Part shown: piece by piece, positions 32,432 through 48,092 of the stretch | Numbering within the stretch: position 1 is the stretch's first letter | Layout: every line of letters starts with the position of its first letter | Origin: Lampris incognitus | Taxonomy: Eukaryota > Chordata > Actinopteri > Lampriformes > Lampridae | Assembly (NCBI RefSeq): GCF_029633865.1 | Contig: NC_079221.1 | Coordinates: 5,203,700-5,267,699, forward strand | Direction: 5' to 3' | Length of the DNA stretch: 64,000 bases | Program-made: the position numbers and the translations under genes | The notes under the pieces: generated by a model | What the model was told of the DNA's origin: nothing | Database searches by the model: none | Seen by the model: the letters and a program-made list of their open reading frames with translations, nothing else

Positions 32432-35400
32432 TCAGCAGACGGAGTCTGTGTTGAGTGGCAGTTTCCCGCTGCGTCTGGCCTCCTTCTCCTTTTTCTCTCT
32501 CTGTTTCTCCAGCTTCTCCTGGGCCTTGCGCATGTCTTTCAGCTTCTTCTTGATGGTGGAGCGGTCGCTCTGACTCGACACACCCAGCGCCTGAAGGGGG
32601 CAAAAATGTGGACAGGCAAATGCATGAAATACTCCTTTCATATGTTTTGCATTAAGCAAGCCACGAAGTTAACGATGCTGACTTTATGTGAGCGGCGAGT
32701 TGCGAGCCGAGCGTGAAAGGGAAAAAAACTAGGAGGTGAGTTTTTTTCCCCCTCCCAAACCATCTGAATGCACGCAGGAAATTAGTTTGGCGACAAAATA
32801 TGGATTTGATGCAAATCGGCTGTGCCACGAAGCGCTCTCACAAAAATGAAACGTAAAGATATGCAACTCTGGTTTTTCCTGATCTTGAAAAAAGAAAAAT
32901 CACAACGTACACCGGTTCAAAGTTAGTTCTACTTCAACATTCGGTAACACTATAATAACTACACAAACGAAGCATTAGTTAAGTATTAGTAACAACTGAA
33001 TTCATCATTTGTAAAGCAAGAAATGCACCAGTGGTTAGTGTGTTAATAGATGTTTATAAAGACTTATTAATACTGCAATTCATGATTGAGTCAGGTAGTT
33101 ACTAGTTGTTAGGTAAGTATTTTGTATGAGCTCATCTAAAGTGAGGATTATCTGCCTTACAAGCATTTACACGTGAGACTGAAAGGCCAGCAGCACCTTG
33201 AGACTCACAACAGTGTAAAGGATCATGAGATCCTTTAGAAAGTGTAAGTACACGATTAACAACTATTTACATGTACATTTGTGCATGCATTAATCATGAA
33301 TTGCAGTATTAAGTATTTATAAACATCTATTAACACTCACTAACCATTGGTGCATGTCTTGCTTTACAAATGATGAATTCAGTAGTTACTAATACTCAAC
33401 TAATGCTTAATTTGTGTAGTTATTATAAAGTGTTACCCTGCATTCCCATGATATGAATTTCTCTTGCTGATGTCATTAACACAGATGTGCTGATTATGTT
33501 GCAGAAATGAAAAACATCACTTAAGGGTGAGATTCATTACTCGCCTTTAGGTGGCAGTAAAAGACTGAGAATCCCCTAATCTGATGAAGACTTGGACTGG
33601 TTCCCAAAAAAAACAAAAAACCCTCTTTACTGGATAACTTTTTTTTCCATTTGTTCTGATCTTTTTATGGGCCAAATCAAAAACAGAAAAAGGCTCTTGC
33701 TGTTTTCACCTTCAGCTTATCGCTGTCCAGGTGCATGAGCTGCTGGCCGTCCACACCCCTGGCTGTGAACTCGGGTGTGTACTGGTCCATGTTCATGCCC
33801 ATCAACCAGTGGCAGACTTGCTGATTGGTCCACTCAGAGACGGGCCGGTTTTGCCATTGATACTCTTTTCCTGTGGGCACTGGTTCATCGTCTAAGGTCT
33901 ACGGAGCAGAAACACAGGACACGACCAACTTTTTACCCAGGATTCCTCCGTTACGAGCATTTTTGTGTGCAACAAATCATCTCCAAATGTGTTCATTTGG
34001 CAATTGCTCTTTGAGATTCTCCATGAGTAGAAAATAAATTCTAGAAATTGCTGCAAAAGGACAGAAGATCATAGTAGAAGTAGGTCATTTACTGACACTG
34101 CAACCAAGGATGACCTCTTTAGTTGTCAGATTTATTACGGAGGGAAAAAAAAAAGATTACGCAATGGGAAACTTGTCACATCCTAAGAAATAACATGAAA
34201 AAAAACGTGTGGTTTGCACCAAAAATGTTTGGGCATTGGCACAGAACATTTTGGACCATTTTGGACCGCCTGTAACGCCAGATCCTACAGGGACAATGGC
34301 AGAAATTTCTAGAGTTTTTCCCACTCGGTAATGGAGAGTTTCAAGTAGACCTCAAAGTCACAAACAGCCTACCATTTCACAACACTTTTTTTTTTAAATG
34401 AAAGGAGTGTAAAAGGACAATTGTGAGACGGACCACATTAATATGCGTTTCCATGCCAAAGTGCTGAAGGTCGGTTCAACACTGGAGCCGCTTACAGCAA
34501 AAGAAAAGAAAAAAAAAGCAAAAGCCAGCCCTGTGTAAAACATGTCAGCAAGGTGTACAGAACAACGTGCACCGTTTGTTCTGCGGTTGAGAACATCTGC
34601 ATGCACTCCTCCGCCAGGGAAGAAGATGAGATCATCGACATGCAACAGCGTCAGCAAAGTACAACATCCTAAACAGGACGCGGCTGGAGGAATCTGCCCA
34701 GATTGAAAAGAAATTCATCAGCTGTGTCGTCACACCTTCTATCAGTGCTTAAACAGAAAACTAGCGAACAGACATCAGAGCGGTCAGAATAAGTCTGTCC
34801 ACCAGCAAAGCTTGCTGGGACCATTCAGTATGCACTAACGGGCCATTCAGACCGAAGCCTATGAACAAACTCATTGTGAATATAGCATTTATTAACAAAT
34901 AAATAATAAATAAATAAATAAAGATGAGCTACGCCACTTGTTTTGCTGAAGCACAGGGCAATCTGGGCACACCACATGCAGCTCCATTCCCCGCTCTCCA
35001 TTCACGACTCAGTCACAGCCATGAAAGGGGGGGTGACTCAAAAAGCATGCTTGACAACGTCCCCTTTCAGCCGCATCAAGGCATCCCACACAGCTTTTGT
35101 GGCCGTGCGACAAAAGAGAGCACTCACCTCGTTGGAAGAGAAGATTAAAGTGTGTGAGCGCCCAGACAGATTGGGTTCGGCAATTAACCCCGAGATGTCT
35201 GAACCGGGACTGCCCGGGTTAGAGTCATCTACGACTGACAAACTCTGGAACAAGTGGAAACAAGGAACGCATTAACTGGATAAACACATGACCAGACAGC
35301 AGTGCTTTGTTAAGGGTGGAGGTAAGAAAAACAACGCCGTGGTTTTGGGTGAGTAGACGGTGAGACTAGGGCTCGGTTTCAGTTAGGACTGAAATATTGT

Positions 35401-38400
35401 GATTATTCAGCAAAAAAAAAAAAAAGGAAAAAAAAGTGATTTTAGTGCTTTTAGTGGTGCAAAAATCGATGCCCAGGAGCTTTACGCTACATCAGTGACG
35501 ATCAGTAACAGCAAAGGGAACACTGTGTGTCTAGTACTTTGGTAAATCTACCCCCATATTGACGGACTTCGAGGACCCCCCCCCCCCCCGTCCCAAAACC
35601 CATCCACCAACAAAAATACTTCCAACTCTATAAACTACAAGAATAACACTACACACTTCTATTGAAAGAACACTAAGTATGACACACATCATTAGGTATG
35701 AGGTAATGTTTGCAAAAATACTGTTTATCAGATTTCACTGCAGTGAAAATGTGCCAGCAGAGCTGATGTAATATTACAAGAGCGTGCGCTCACATACACA
35801 GTCAATATAATTTGTACATTTAAACAGGAATAGGTTTTCCAGACATTGGTTTTCCAGACATTCATCCATGGAATATGAGCCAGACCAGAACGACTGCAGG
35901 CTTACTTGGTTCCTGCAATGCAGATAGTTTGTTTTTTCCAATGTGATATAACCAGAATATTAGAAAATTGTTGTACACATTACCACATACCCACTACTGA
36001 CACCGCTACTACGACACAACAGTGATCTGGACATATTAGCATCCAAGTGTGTGAGACTACAAATCACCAGAACAACGTGTTAGTAATTAACTATCATTTC
36101 CTATGAAGTAAAACATAGAAATGTGTATACTGTACCAAGTCTAATGAGCGACTGAATAAAGAAGACCAGGAGAGATTTGTCTGTTTCAAAAAAAGGACCA
36201 TTTAGTGCACCAGGACTTCGCACAAAGATTACAGTGTCATGAGAAAAAGAAAAACAGTGCCAGAAGCAAACACTCGGTGAGCAGTCACTGCCTATTAGTT
36301 CAACCGGTGACTTGAACTCATTAAGCGTACCGTGGGACCCCCCGACCCCACCGCAGCCTGTGTGACAGTTGGCGAGGCATCTGACCAGATGGATGTGATG
36401 CGTCACTAGTCGCCGACTCACTAAAAAGCAACCGAATCCTCCCCCGACTTGCCCTCTGATGACTAACACATGGAGAGAGCTCCCTCAGTGATCGCTAGGT
36501 GCAGTTTTGCTGCTGTTTTGCTGCAGAATGACTGACTCATATGAGCTCGAGTTGTCTTTTTTTTCCGTTTCTCCCCAATTGTACTTGGCCCATTACCCCA
36601 CCCTTCCGAGCCGTCCCGGTTGTTGCTGCTCCACCCCCTCCGCCGATCCGGGGAGGGCTGCAGACTACCACATCTCCTCTGATATACGTGGAGTCATCAG
36701 CCGCTTCTTTTCACCTGACAGTGAGGAGTTTCACCAGGGGGGACGTAGCATGTGGGAGGATCACGCTACCCCCCCCCCCCCGAACAGGCGTCCCAACCAC
36801 AGGAGGCAGTAATGCAGCGACCAGGACACATACCCACATCTGACTTCCCGCCCGCAGACACGGCCAATTGTGTCTGTAGGGACGCCTGACCAAGCTGGAG
36901 GTAACACGGGGATTCGAACCAGCGATTCCCCGTGTTGGTAGGCAACGGAATAGACCGCTACGCTACTCGGCCGCCCTAGCTGAAGTTGTCTTTAAACTGG
37001 GAAAGCCACCTGTTTCCATGTCTACCAGTTCGTTTTTTTTTTTTTGCCCTTTTACAAAGACAGCAAATTGGCCGTGACAGCGGCGTTTAGACAATGACTG
37101 TCTTGCAGCTGGCCGGCTCGGTGGGCTGCAGGGTCAGCTGGGCGGCGGAACAGCAAAGCTTTAATCCCACTCAGAGGAGGAATCGCCACTTAACATGCCT
37201 CAATAATGGCTCCACCAGTCTGGGTTTCTGTTTACCAGAAATGGGTCTCCTGCATGAGTATCTGCTCATGACTCAGTTTTATAGGAAAGATGGGATTCAA
37301 TCCGTCCAAGCACTTGGGATTTAACACCAGCTCATGTTGCCACATTTTTTAACTGTTCTTAGATGGAGCCAGACTTTTTTCTTCTTCTTCATTTTTTCAT
37401 TTTTTACATAACATGCATTAGACAAGAGATGGCCAACTATTTTGGCAGATTCAAATTTGGCAAGCAAAAACCAGCATTTCATAGTTGCAGTTTGTTCCTT
37501 TTGACAACAACTTTAATATTTCCTCACGAGATGCCCACAACAACTCATTATGCATTTCATTTAAATTTTACAATTAAAAGTTGGGAAGTTGACTTTCAAA
37601 CTAGAAACCAAATTCGGTAAACTAAGTTCAGCAATGTAACCTAATTTAATATTACGAGGAAATCAAACAAAGTGACTGGACTTTAACTTGGCTGTAGTAA
37701 CTGATAACTGACTGATGGGCTGTAAATAAACTGTATAGTGCAGTCATCTTTTACAGCCATAGTTAACCGTTATTCAAAAATTAATTTGAGATCTATCATG
37801 TGCAAATTACCTTGGTTAGGACAACAGACGTTTTCCAAACGTCACCTCTCTGTTGTACTAGTTCCATGCATTGCTATGTACTTGTGGGGTGTAGGTCTTC
37901 CACTTATTTTGCACATGTTCATACACACCTTGTTCTTGCGGTCCTGACTTTGCTCGCTGCTGGTCTCTGTGGCTGTGTATGGCAGACTGCTGCTGGAAGA
38001 GGATGGCTCCTTGTCCCTGTCCCGGTCTCTGTCCCCAAACCATGAGAAGGGCATACAAGTAGGGATTGAGGTCATGGACTCAGAGGGAGACAGGTTCCCT
38101 CCAGACTCCTCCAGAAGTTCTGCCGACCCCCTTGGTATTCGGAAAAGAGGATGATACACATGCAGGTAACTCGAGGTTACATATGTGATAACTTAGCACA
38201 AGGTCCTGGGTTCCACAATCTCCCAGGACCTCAGGTGGGCATCCAACATAGACACAATCATCAAAAAGGCCCAGCAGAGGATTTACTTTCTCCACCAGCT
38301 CAAAGAGTTCAACCTGCCTCAGGAACTGCTGATCCAGTTCTACACTGCAATAATCCAGTCTGTCCTCTGCACATCCATCGCTGTCTGGTTTGGTTCGGCC

Positions 38401-41400
38401 ACCAAACGGGACAGGGACAGACTACAACGGACAGTCAGGTCTGCAGAGAAAATCATTGGTGCCAACCTGCCCTCCATTCAGGACTTATACACCCCCAGTC
38501 AGGAAACGGACAGGCGACATCACTGCAGACCCATCATACCCTGGTCACAACCTGTTCCAACTCCTCCCCTCTGGTAGGCGCTACAGAGCACTGTACCCCA
38601 AAACAACCAGATATAAAAAGTTTTTTTCCATGGGCTGTCATTCAAATGAATGCTTAATACTGTCAAATAAATCCAACCATTTTGTATACGTACATTGATT
38701 GTACGTATACCGGTACGCTCTGTCATGTCCATCTACCTCAGGCATGTATGTAAGTAACCTGCTAACATCTATTTCAGCATCTCTGATATATTCTCGGCAC
38801 CGCTGCACTTTATCACCTCTTGTTTCACCTGTATAAGTCAATCCTTCTGTATATATCTGAAGATTGTTGTGTTGTGTTGATATTCTATGTTACGTACACT
38901 GAGAGAGCCACGAAACCGGAGTCATATTCCATGTTTGTGCATGGCCCATAAACATGATTCCTGTTCTGAAGATCCTTATCACAACAAACAAACAATGGAC
39001 TCATGTTGGACATGATGCACACGTGGAACAAGTGATTTATAACCTACAAATATGGTCGAAGTAAACTGCAAGAGCAGACAACATCATGTAAGGACAGCAG
39101 AGAAATCACAGGCAAAGCCATCGTAACGCATATGTAAGTTAACAGTACAGGAGGAAGTTGGCCTTGTGTTGGTGAAGAGCGTCATTAACTGCCAGGGATA
39201 GAGAGTCCTAATGGGTCCACCTATGCTAAAAATGTCTCCACTCATAGCCAGCTACAATGTTTGGATAAAAGTGTCCAACAAATTTTATTATTATCATCAT
39301 ATTAGTAAAATGGCATGACTCGACGTCACTAACAAATTGAAAACAATCAAAATGTAACCCACTGTGGTGCATGCTACTCTGATGGTGTTGTATAAATAGG
39401 TAAAGGAGTACCTGCTGTCCAGAGATGCTCTCATTGCTTCCTTGTCATGTTTCTTTCCCTTTCCACCTGACTTCCGGAGGCCCCTGTAACATATATCAGC
39501 AGTATAACCCGAAGATTTACTTTAATGGTAGTTTCAGTATTTGGAAATGACCAGTGACTACCCTAGTGACATACCCAAAGTCAGGAAATCGTCGTTTTGG
39601 TTTTCCTGCCGAGGAGCTTTCATTTAATTCTTCTGGAATGGAAGAGAAACAAATCGGGCCCCATTAAAAAAAAAAAGAAAAAGATGTTCATGATGTTTCA
39701 GGTTTGACATTTGGGTTTTGCATACCTTTGACCTCTTTGCCTTTGCCTTTGGACTCCCTCTTTTTGACACTGCGCAGGAAAGCTGAGGGTGAGTGCGGTG
39801 AGCTGGCGTCTTTAGGGGGGGAGAGAGAGGGGCTTTCCCCGCTTTCTATGCTGTCTCTCTGGGATGGAGACAAGGAGGGACTGCTGGAGAGCTCCGCTTT
39901 ACTCCTGGATCCCTCTCTGGCCTCAGTTGGGTCCTCTCTCTGTCCGTTCCCAGGATAGCAAACAGACACCGGCAGAGACAAGCTCTCCTGGATGGACCTC
40001 CTCCTCCTGGGGCACTCCTCTTCCTCCTCTTCCTCCTCTTCCTCTGTCTCCTAAGTGTGTGCATAAGTGTGTGTGTGGGAGGATACTTGTTATAACATGA
40101 ACATGCCAATAAACAGGGCACTCTAGTGAGAGCCATTTTAGGCCGCATTCTCATAAAAGAACAGCTGACTTACTGGCACTGAACACCAATTCAATGGGAG
40201 GGGAGACAGATATCACACATAAAATGGGAACTAAATTGGGGTGATAAAGGAGAAATGTAGAAGTACAGTCTGACCAAGGAGTGACACGAGGACACAGCAA
40301 GGTTCCCCTTCAGTTTGCTTCGAGAAGGAGGCTGACGTTTTGCTTTCTGAGCCAGAAGGCCCTTAGCTTTGTGTGCACTGGTGTCCAAGCGCTCAGTCTC
40401 AGGGACCACCTCACTCCAGTCTGTATCTGAGGGCCCGAAAAACAAACGAAATCTGAATACATCTTGATTCATTGCACCAGTATATTAACAACTTACTTTT
40501 GTTTCATCAGAGTTGTTCATATCTAATCATGAATTGTGATGCAACACACAGGAAATTTGAATATAATAGACTTCTTTTTTTGGGGGATGGGATTTCCCCC
40601 CTTTTTCCCCTCAACTGTACTTGGCCAATTACCCCACTCTTCCGAGCCATCCTGGTCGCTGCTGCACCCCCTCTGCCGATCCGGGTAGGGCTGCAGACTA
40701 CCACATGCCTCCTCCGATACACGGGGAGAGTCGCCAGCTGTTTCTTTTCACCCGACAGTGAGAAGTTTCGCCAGGGGGACGTAGCATGTGGGAGGATCAC
40801 GCTATTCCCCCCAGTCCCCCCGAACAGGCGCCCTGACCGACTAGAGGAGGTGTTAGTGCAGCGTCCAGGACACATACCCACGGTCTGTAGGGTCGTCCGA
40901 CCAAGCCGGAGGTAACACGGGGATTCGAACCAGCGATCCCCATGTTGGTAGGCAACAGAATAGACCGCCACGCTACTCAGATGCCCCAATTTAATAGAGT
41001 TCTAATTTGATAAATTTGAATAGATTGTGTATATAACTGTTGATAGAGATATTACAGATCAGGCTTGAATTTCCACATGATTTGTTGCTGTACCTTGCAG
41101 TGAGTCAACAGATTGTGTGCTGGTGACTGGACCTTGGCTGCTCAATATGGCCTCTCCTGCCAAGTCCTGTCTCGCCACATGATAATCCGATGTCCCTCTG
41201 GACTCCAGGACAGCTATCTGTAAACAGAACAACAAAACTCGGGCTCATTTCAGTTTCCAAACAATGCTGCAAAGGTGAGTCTTCTCTTTCAAACTGGAGG
41301 CTTACCCTTTCCTGCAGGCTGTCTAGCTGGTCTTTGTACAGCTTATCCTTTTCATCCAGAATTTTCTTAAGGTCCTCTTCTTTCTTCACAAAGTCTATCT

Positions 41401-44400
41401 CTCTGGAAGGGAAACCGGCAAATGTAGCTGCAAAAATTGTTCCAATTGTACCCATTTTGCAACCGAATGGTGACATCTGAAACATGCGTGAGTTTAAATG
41501 GTTCAAACATTGCTCCACGCCGTGTGGAAGCTGTGGGCTGGACAACACCTTCCTGACTTGTTTTCTCAGCACAGAGGTGTCATGTATTGTGAAAGGGGCA
41601 TCATACAAGGCTGGTGATAGCAAAGTTGAGACAATGCACCAAAAACAATAGAGAATCAAGAGGTGCCTGGAAACAAATTTTTTTGAAAACAGCACTGGAC
41701 TACTTTGGTTGGGTGATTTAGAATTGATGATTTAAAGGTGACAGCCTCTGAAGAAGAGATGATTGAGGAAGATGACTTGCTTTATCTGGTGTGAACAGTT
41801 GAAACACTAAACTTACCTTTTTGGAATTGCTTTTTCTTTTTTTGGATTTTCCCCCCCTGACCAATTACCCCACTCTTCTGAGCCGTCCCGGTCGCTGCTC
41901 CACCCCGTCTGCTGATCCGGGGAGGGCTGCAGACTACCACATGTCTCCTCTGATACATGTGGAGTTGCCAGCCGCTTCTTTTCACCTGACAGTGAGGAGT
42001 TTCGCCAGGGGGATGTAGCGCGTGGGAGGATCACACTATTACCCCCAGTTCCCCCTCCCCCCTGAATAGGCGCCCCGACCGACCAGAGGAGGCACTAGTG
42101 CAGCGACCAGGACACACACCCGTATCTGGCTTCTCACCCGCAGACACGGCCAATTGTGTCTGTAGGGACGCCCAACGTAACACGGGGATTCGAACCAGCG
42201 ATCCCTGTGTTGGTAGGCAACGGAATAGACCACTACGCTACCCGGACGCCCCCTTGGAATTGCTTTTAATGTATGATTATTGTTGTGTGTTACACGTGTT
42301 TTTGGTGTGTTGCTTTCAAGTTTTTTTTATCTTATGTAAAGCATCTTTGTGTACCATGGAAAGCGCTATACAAATAAAATGTAGTATCATTATTACTAAG
42401 AATCATTCCCATGTATGTCGCTCGTTGTGAAATGCCTCATGCACAGGACTGACCCAACTGAACACAATGTATACTTGGCACAAAAAGCAAGGACATTTGT
42501 GTTTGGTAGATTATTTCTTTGTTGTAACAATGCTTCTTGGCAATAAATCTTATACCGTTGGAAAGCCTGTTTATTTCCCTTTTAAATGGTGCCACATTTG
42601 TAAGGAACATGCACTTGTGGGATGAACAGCAGAGCTGAGTATGTGGGTTGCGCCCATGACAAATTTGCCAAATCTTCTCTGCCAATGCCAAACAGCTTAT
42701 TTTGCTGTTGCTATTGACTCTTGTTTTGAGCTTTTGGTATCCCAGGTGCTGACAATCAGGTGCCTGATATAAGATTTATTGCCAAGAAGCATGGTTACAA
42801 CAAAGAAATAATCTACCAAACACAAATTTCCTTACTTTTTGTGCTAAGTTTATTTCCAGTTTAGGTATGCAACAGGGGTTTCAGAGGGTTAGAAGCATGC
42901 AGAGACATTTTACCAAATGTGACATGACTTTGCAACTGGAAGTGAGTGTAAATGCATCTCCAGCTCAAGACAAACTCACTTCTGCTGGTAATCCTTAAGC
43001 AGTTTCTTGGCTTTGTTGTACTTCTTATCAAGAGCTTCGTACTGGCTCTGAGTATCCATCAGGCGTTCGTTGACACTCTTACACAGGTCCTGGGCCTCCA
43101 GCCAGTAACTCTCCATCTCCAGGATCTTCTCATTGTTCTCCTGGATCTTCTGTTGCAGGGCAGCCTCCCTGTCATCCCACAATCCTTTGTCCTCTTCAGA
43201 TGCCTGTAGCTACAGAGAGGATGGCAAAACATTAGTTTGGTCGAGTAAGAGTTTCACACACAAATGTTTGATCTATCTGTGAGTATATCAGCCATCGTAA
43301 ACGTGATGAGTTCATATATTTACATGGAATAGTTTCATGACTGTTCCACAGTCTGTTTTCAGTGATGTGTCAACAGCCATTGCAGATCATAAACAATATT
43401 CAATAAAACATCATACCTTTTCCTTAAGCTGGTTTATTTCGGCTACAGCAATGCCATGTTTGAGCTGAAGCTACAGAATAAAACGGATATGAAACGATTT
43501 GTTACACCAGCCCTCATTGAATCTTCATAGATTATAAGTATCTTGACTGATTTGTTAGTCTAACAACTGATAATCGAGTCGTTAACATTGATAGTCATGG
43601 TGTAGAAGTATACCTCTTTGAACTTGAAGGCCATCTGAGATGAGTCCATGCTTGTGGGCATAAACAGTGCCTCTGATTCAGGTAACTCGAACACCTCTAC
43701 ATTTCTCCTAGCAGAGAAACTGGAGCCCAAGAGCCCTTCCTCTACTCCCTCTTCGTCTTCATAGTGCTCCTCCTGGAACATGGCATCACACATAACATCA
43801 CACACTATTAAGATACAGTCACCTACACACGCCCATGACCGGCATGTGTCAACAGCACTCCCACTTCCGACATCATTGGCCCAGCCTGCAGGGAATCACA
43901 GCGAGGAGGGAACTATGGGGAAGGGACATATCTCCTTTACAGTAGAGCGCCTGCATATTCTGCAACATCAAAAATTAGCCACAGGCTCAGTGGATACTCA
44001 AACACCACCCACTATCCTCATCAACAGACATACGCCTGCACACACACATAAGTACTTCACATAACCAATCAGCCTTCGAAATGCTGTCCCCTGTGGTCCT
44101 GCCAGACAGAAGCTCTTTGTGCATGGCTAACCTGACGTTCATGTAACTACGGCCTTGCAAAAATGGTTGGTGACAGAAGAAATTTCATTATCGCGTCCGG
44201 GTGGCGTGGCGGTCTATTCCGTTGGCTACCAACACAGGGATCGCCGGTTTGAGTCCCCGTGTTACCTCCGGATTGGTCGGGCGTCCCTACAAATACAATC
44301 GGCTATGTCTGTGGGTGGGAAGCCGGATGTGGGTATGTGTCCCGGTCGCTCGCTGCACTAGCGCCTCCTCTGGTCAGGCGGGGCGCCTGTTCGGGGGGGA

Positions 44401-46017
44401 GGGGGAACTGGGGGGAATAGCGTGATCCTCCCATGCGCTACATCCCCCTGGCGAAACTCCTCACTGTCAGATGAAAAGAAGCGGCTGGCGACTCCACATG
44501 TATCGGAGGAGGCGTGTGGTAGTCTGCAGCCCTCCCCGGATCGGCAGAGGGGGTGAAGCAGCGACCGGGGATGGCTTGGAAGAGTGGGGTAATTGGCCAA
44601 ATACAAATGGGGAGAAAAAAGGGGGGGGGGGCGTCATTATCTCATTCTTATATCTTCCACCCTGATCTACTCTCTGTGCCCACACATACTCTACAGTAAA
44701 AACACAACAAGGCCTGTGGCTGCTTGTGCTTTGGAAGGCAAATATTTCACAACCCCAGGCAGGTATACTGAGACTCTATCCACGCCTTCCAAACACAGCT
44801 TATCAGTGACGCTTGGCTTACTCACAACCGACTACTCATTTCCTGGTTGAGAAAAGTGGACTGGGCTTGGTTAGTTGAAGGAGCTCTGGTTGGGGCAGGC
44901 TATAGGACAAGTGAGAACTCACCTCCTCTGTGGATTGCTCATAGGGGTCATCCAGGTGCTGCTGCTGGTTCTTCTCCTGCTCTAGTGTCTCACTGATGAG
45001 TCGGGCCACTTCACTCTGTGTCCCAGGCTTCTCCCGACCAATGAGGAAGCTGTTTATGAGAGTGCCATCAGTTGGTGCAATACAGAATAGAACCAGCAGC
45101 TGACATCTATTCTAAAGTCACTTGCTTATGGCCTTAAAATACCACACCCATGGCCTCCCTTCACTCATGTGTGACTCGCTCTACATGGACGATGTAAAGT
45201 TTGGGATATGGAGTAGGCCTGTCATTCCCTTGTGTGTTTTTCACTGTGTGTGCCTCATTGGCCAATATAGTCAATCATTCACATATTCCCTGCACCTCTC
45301 AGTTGCCCTTCTGTTTCGGCTGAATAGCCAAAAATAGCACCGCTTTCTCATTCAGGAACTCTATTTTTTTCTGCCAAAAGCTAAACGGACTTTAATCTCC
45401 TCCTGCCCAAGCTAATCAGTAAGCTAATCAGCGTAAAATAAAAATGGTGAATTCTGACCTCCCTCTAGATCATATAAATGATGGTATCTTTCAAAAGGGC
45501 CTGAGCTAGATGGACTTTGGGCTGACCTGACGGTGCCTTTGGTGTTCTTCAGGACTGTGGCAGCAAACAGCTGGGTGACTCCCACCAGACTGATACCATC
45601 TACCTCCACTATCTGGTCATTCACCTGGATTCTACGGAGAGAGAGACGGGTTATTTTTACAGGGAAGAGGCCCTAGAAGACATCTTCAGCACATAATCCA
45701 AATGCTTCCCTGAAAAAAAAAAGGAATATTTTAGAATCACAGCACATAGTCATCCAGCTGGCAAACACAAGAGATTTATTCCTTGGGAAACGGAAATAGG
45801 CAGGCTATTTTTCCTTAGCTGCCTCCGAAGGTTAAAAATACATCCACTTGTTTAGAAAATGCATGTCTGGGCCCTGGGGAGAAGAGGCATCCCTGGTTTT
45901 TGACATTAAAAGAGTGTTGAGGCTATCATGTACAGTGAGTGATGCATGCCATGGAATTTCGTCGGTGCAGCACATGTTAACCGTGGCAACTGATCTGTAG
46001 TGCTACTGTGAAGTGTC

Positions 46018-46061
<44 letters not shown>

Positions 46062-48015
46062 TGTTTGTGTGTGAGGGGTGGGGTGGAGGGTGGAATGTCA
46101 CCATATCTCACCGGCCATCTTTCTCTGCTGCTCCATTCTCTGTTATGGTCTTCACAAAGATACCCAGTTTCTCCAGGCCCTGGTCAGCACCTACTCCCAT
46201 TCCTATGATGCTGATGCCCAGTCCGTTGTCTCCTGGATGCAGCCAGATGAACAATTTTAGTAGGAAATGGAGAGAATTATCGTCATTAGTCGGGATAAAA
46301 TCCCATCATTGGGCATCTCCTTGGACTTAGCTTGTAAATATTTTTGTGGTTCAAGAGAAAATGAGATGCAACTCTTGGCATCAGCAGCACAAATGTCATG
46401 TTTTCAATTAGGAATCAGGAACACTTTGTCATTTCACTTCATGCACTTGCGTACATGAAATGAAACGAAATGCCGTTTCCCCCAGCCCACAGCAGTACAA
46501 CACAGAGAAAAAAACACATCCAAAAACTACAAGAACACACATACCCAAACTAACAGTTATCCAAACTAAACAAAAAAATCACTGTCCAATGGAACGAATG
46601 CCAGCCAGGGACTGCCGGTCTGCATGGGCTAGCAGTTAGCTTAGCCTGCCCCGCTCTCCGGCGCTAGCTGAGGCCGCTGCAAACGCGAATTAGTGCAGGC
46701 GTCTTCCCACACTGGGAGCAGAGTATATTTATTTCAAGTATATGTATCTCCTATGTACTAGAGGCTACCGCAGGTTTGGAAAGGGTGTCTCCTCTTTCCA
46801 GTCTGATCCCTGTTGATTGATTGGAATTTCATCTCAGTTTCGCTAGACTCACCTTTTTCAATTTCCACAGGAAACACATCCATCTTCTCCACCCTCTTCT
46901 CCAGCTCGTACTCTGCCGATGCTGCCACTGGATCCACCTCATCGTTGCGCCGGTCATACTCCTCATTGGAGTATGTACTGAAGACCTGCGTGGTGGAAAA
47001 AAATACCATGAGTGCACTTTTTACACAGCCCCACTTGCAGACAGATTAATACATTTACCATTGACAGATTTTATCATTAGGGCAGCATTGAGATCACAAA
47101 CATATAGGAGAGGAGTTTTTCTTCTCATTATAAAATTAACTTTAGAACATATTTTACACGTATTTAAATGAGGTAAGCTAACTACGAACACCATCACATT
47201 TACACTATTGGCCTGAGGGTGAAAATGCATGGATAAGATTAAGGCACAGGTCAGTCCTCAGAGCTGGACAGTTATAACTACTGAATGAAATCAAGTGAGA
47301 GAATAGAAATAAGAATAGAGATACTGGAGGAAATAGAGATGGAGTGCCATGATAAAGACACTTTTAACAGACGTTAAAGATGCCAGGATCGCAGAGCATC
47401 TCCATAAGAATGGGTACTGTTGACCTTTCAATCACAAACTGATAAAACTGCAGATATTGCCCTCATTATCATGATATATATTAATATATTGCACAATATG
47501 TACAATATTATCACAATAATAATTGGGAATTTTATACAATATTGATACATATCACAAATATGTGCTTACGTATGCAAGAAAATTTATAATTTTAAAGAAC
47601 CCAGTTGAGGTTCATCACATTTAACCGCTTGTAAATGTAAAGTTCATGGTAATTAAAGTAAAGTAAATGGAGCTGCCAGGGAAGAGGAAAAGAGGAAGGC
47701 CAAAGAGGAGGTTTATGGATGTGGTGAGAGAGGACATGCAGGTGGCTGGTGTGACAGAGGAAGATGCAGAGGACAGGAAGAGATGGAAACGGATGATCTG
47801 CTGTGGCGCCCCCTAACGGGAGCAGCTGAAAGTAGTAGTAGTAGTAGTAGTAAATGTAAAGTATAATCTCAAACCAAAACTAGCTTTCAAATGATCTATC
47901 CATCCATCCATCCATCCATCCATCATCCAAGCTGCTTATCCCAATTGAGGTCACGGGATGCTGGAGCCTATCCCAGCAGTCATTGGGCGGCAGGCGCCAG
48001 TCCATCACAGGGCTG

Positions 48016-48092
<77 letters not shown>

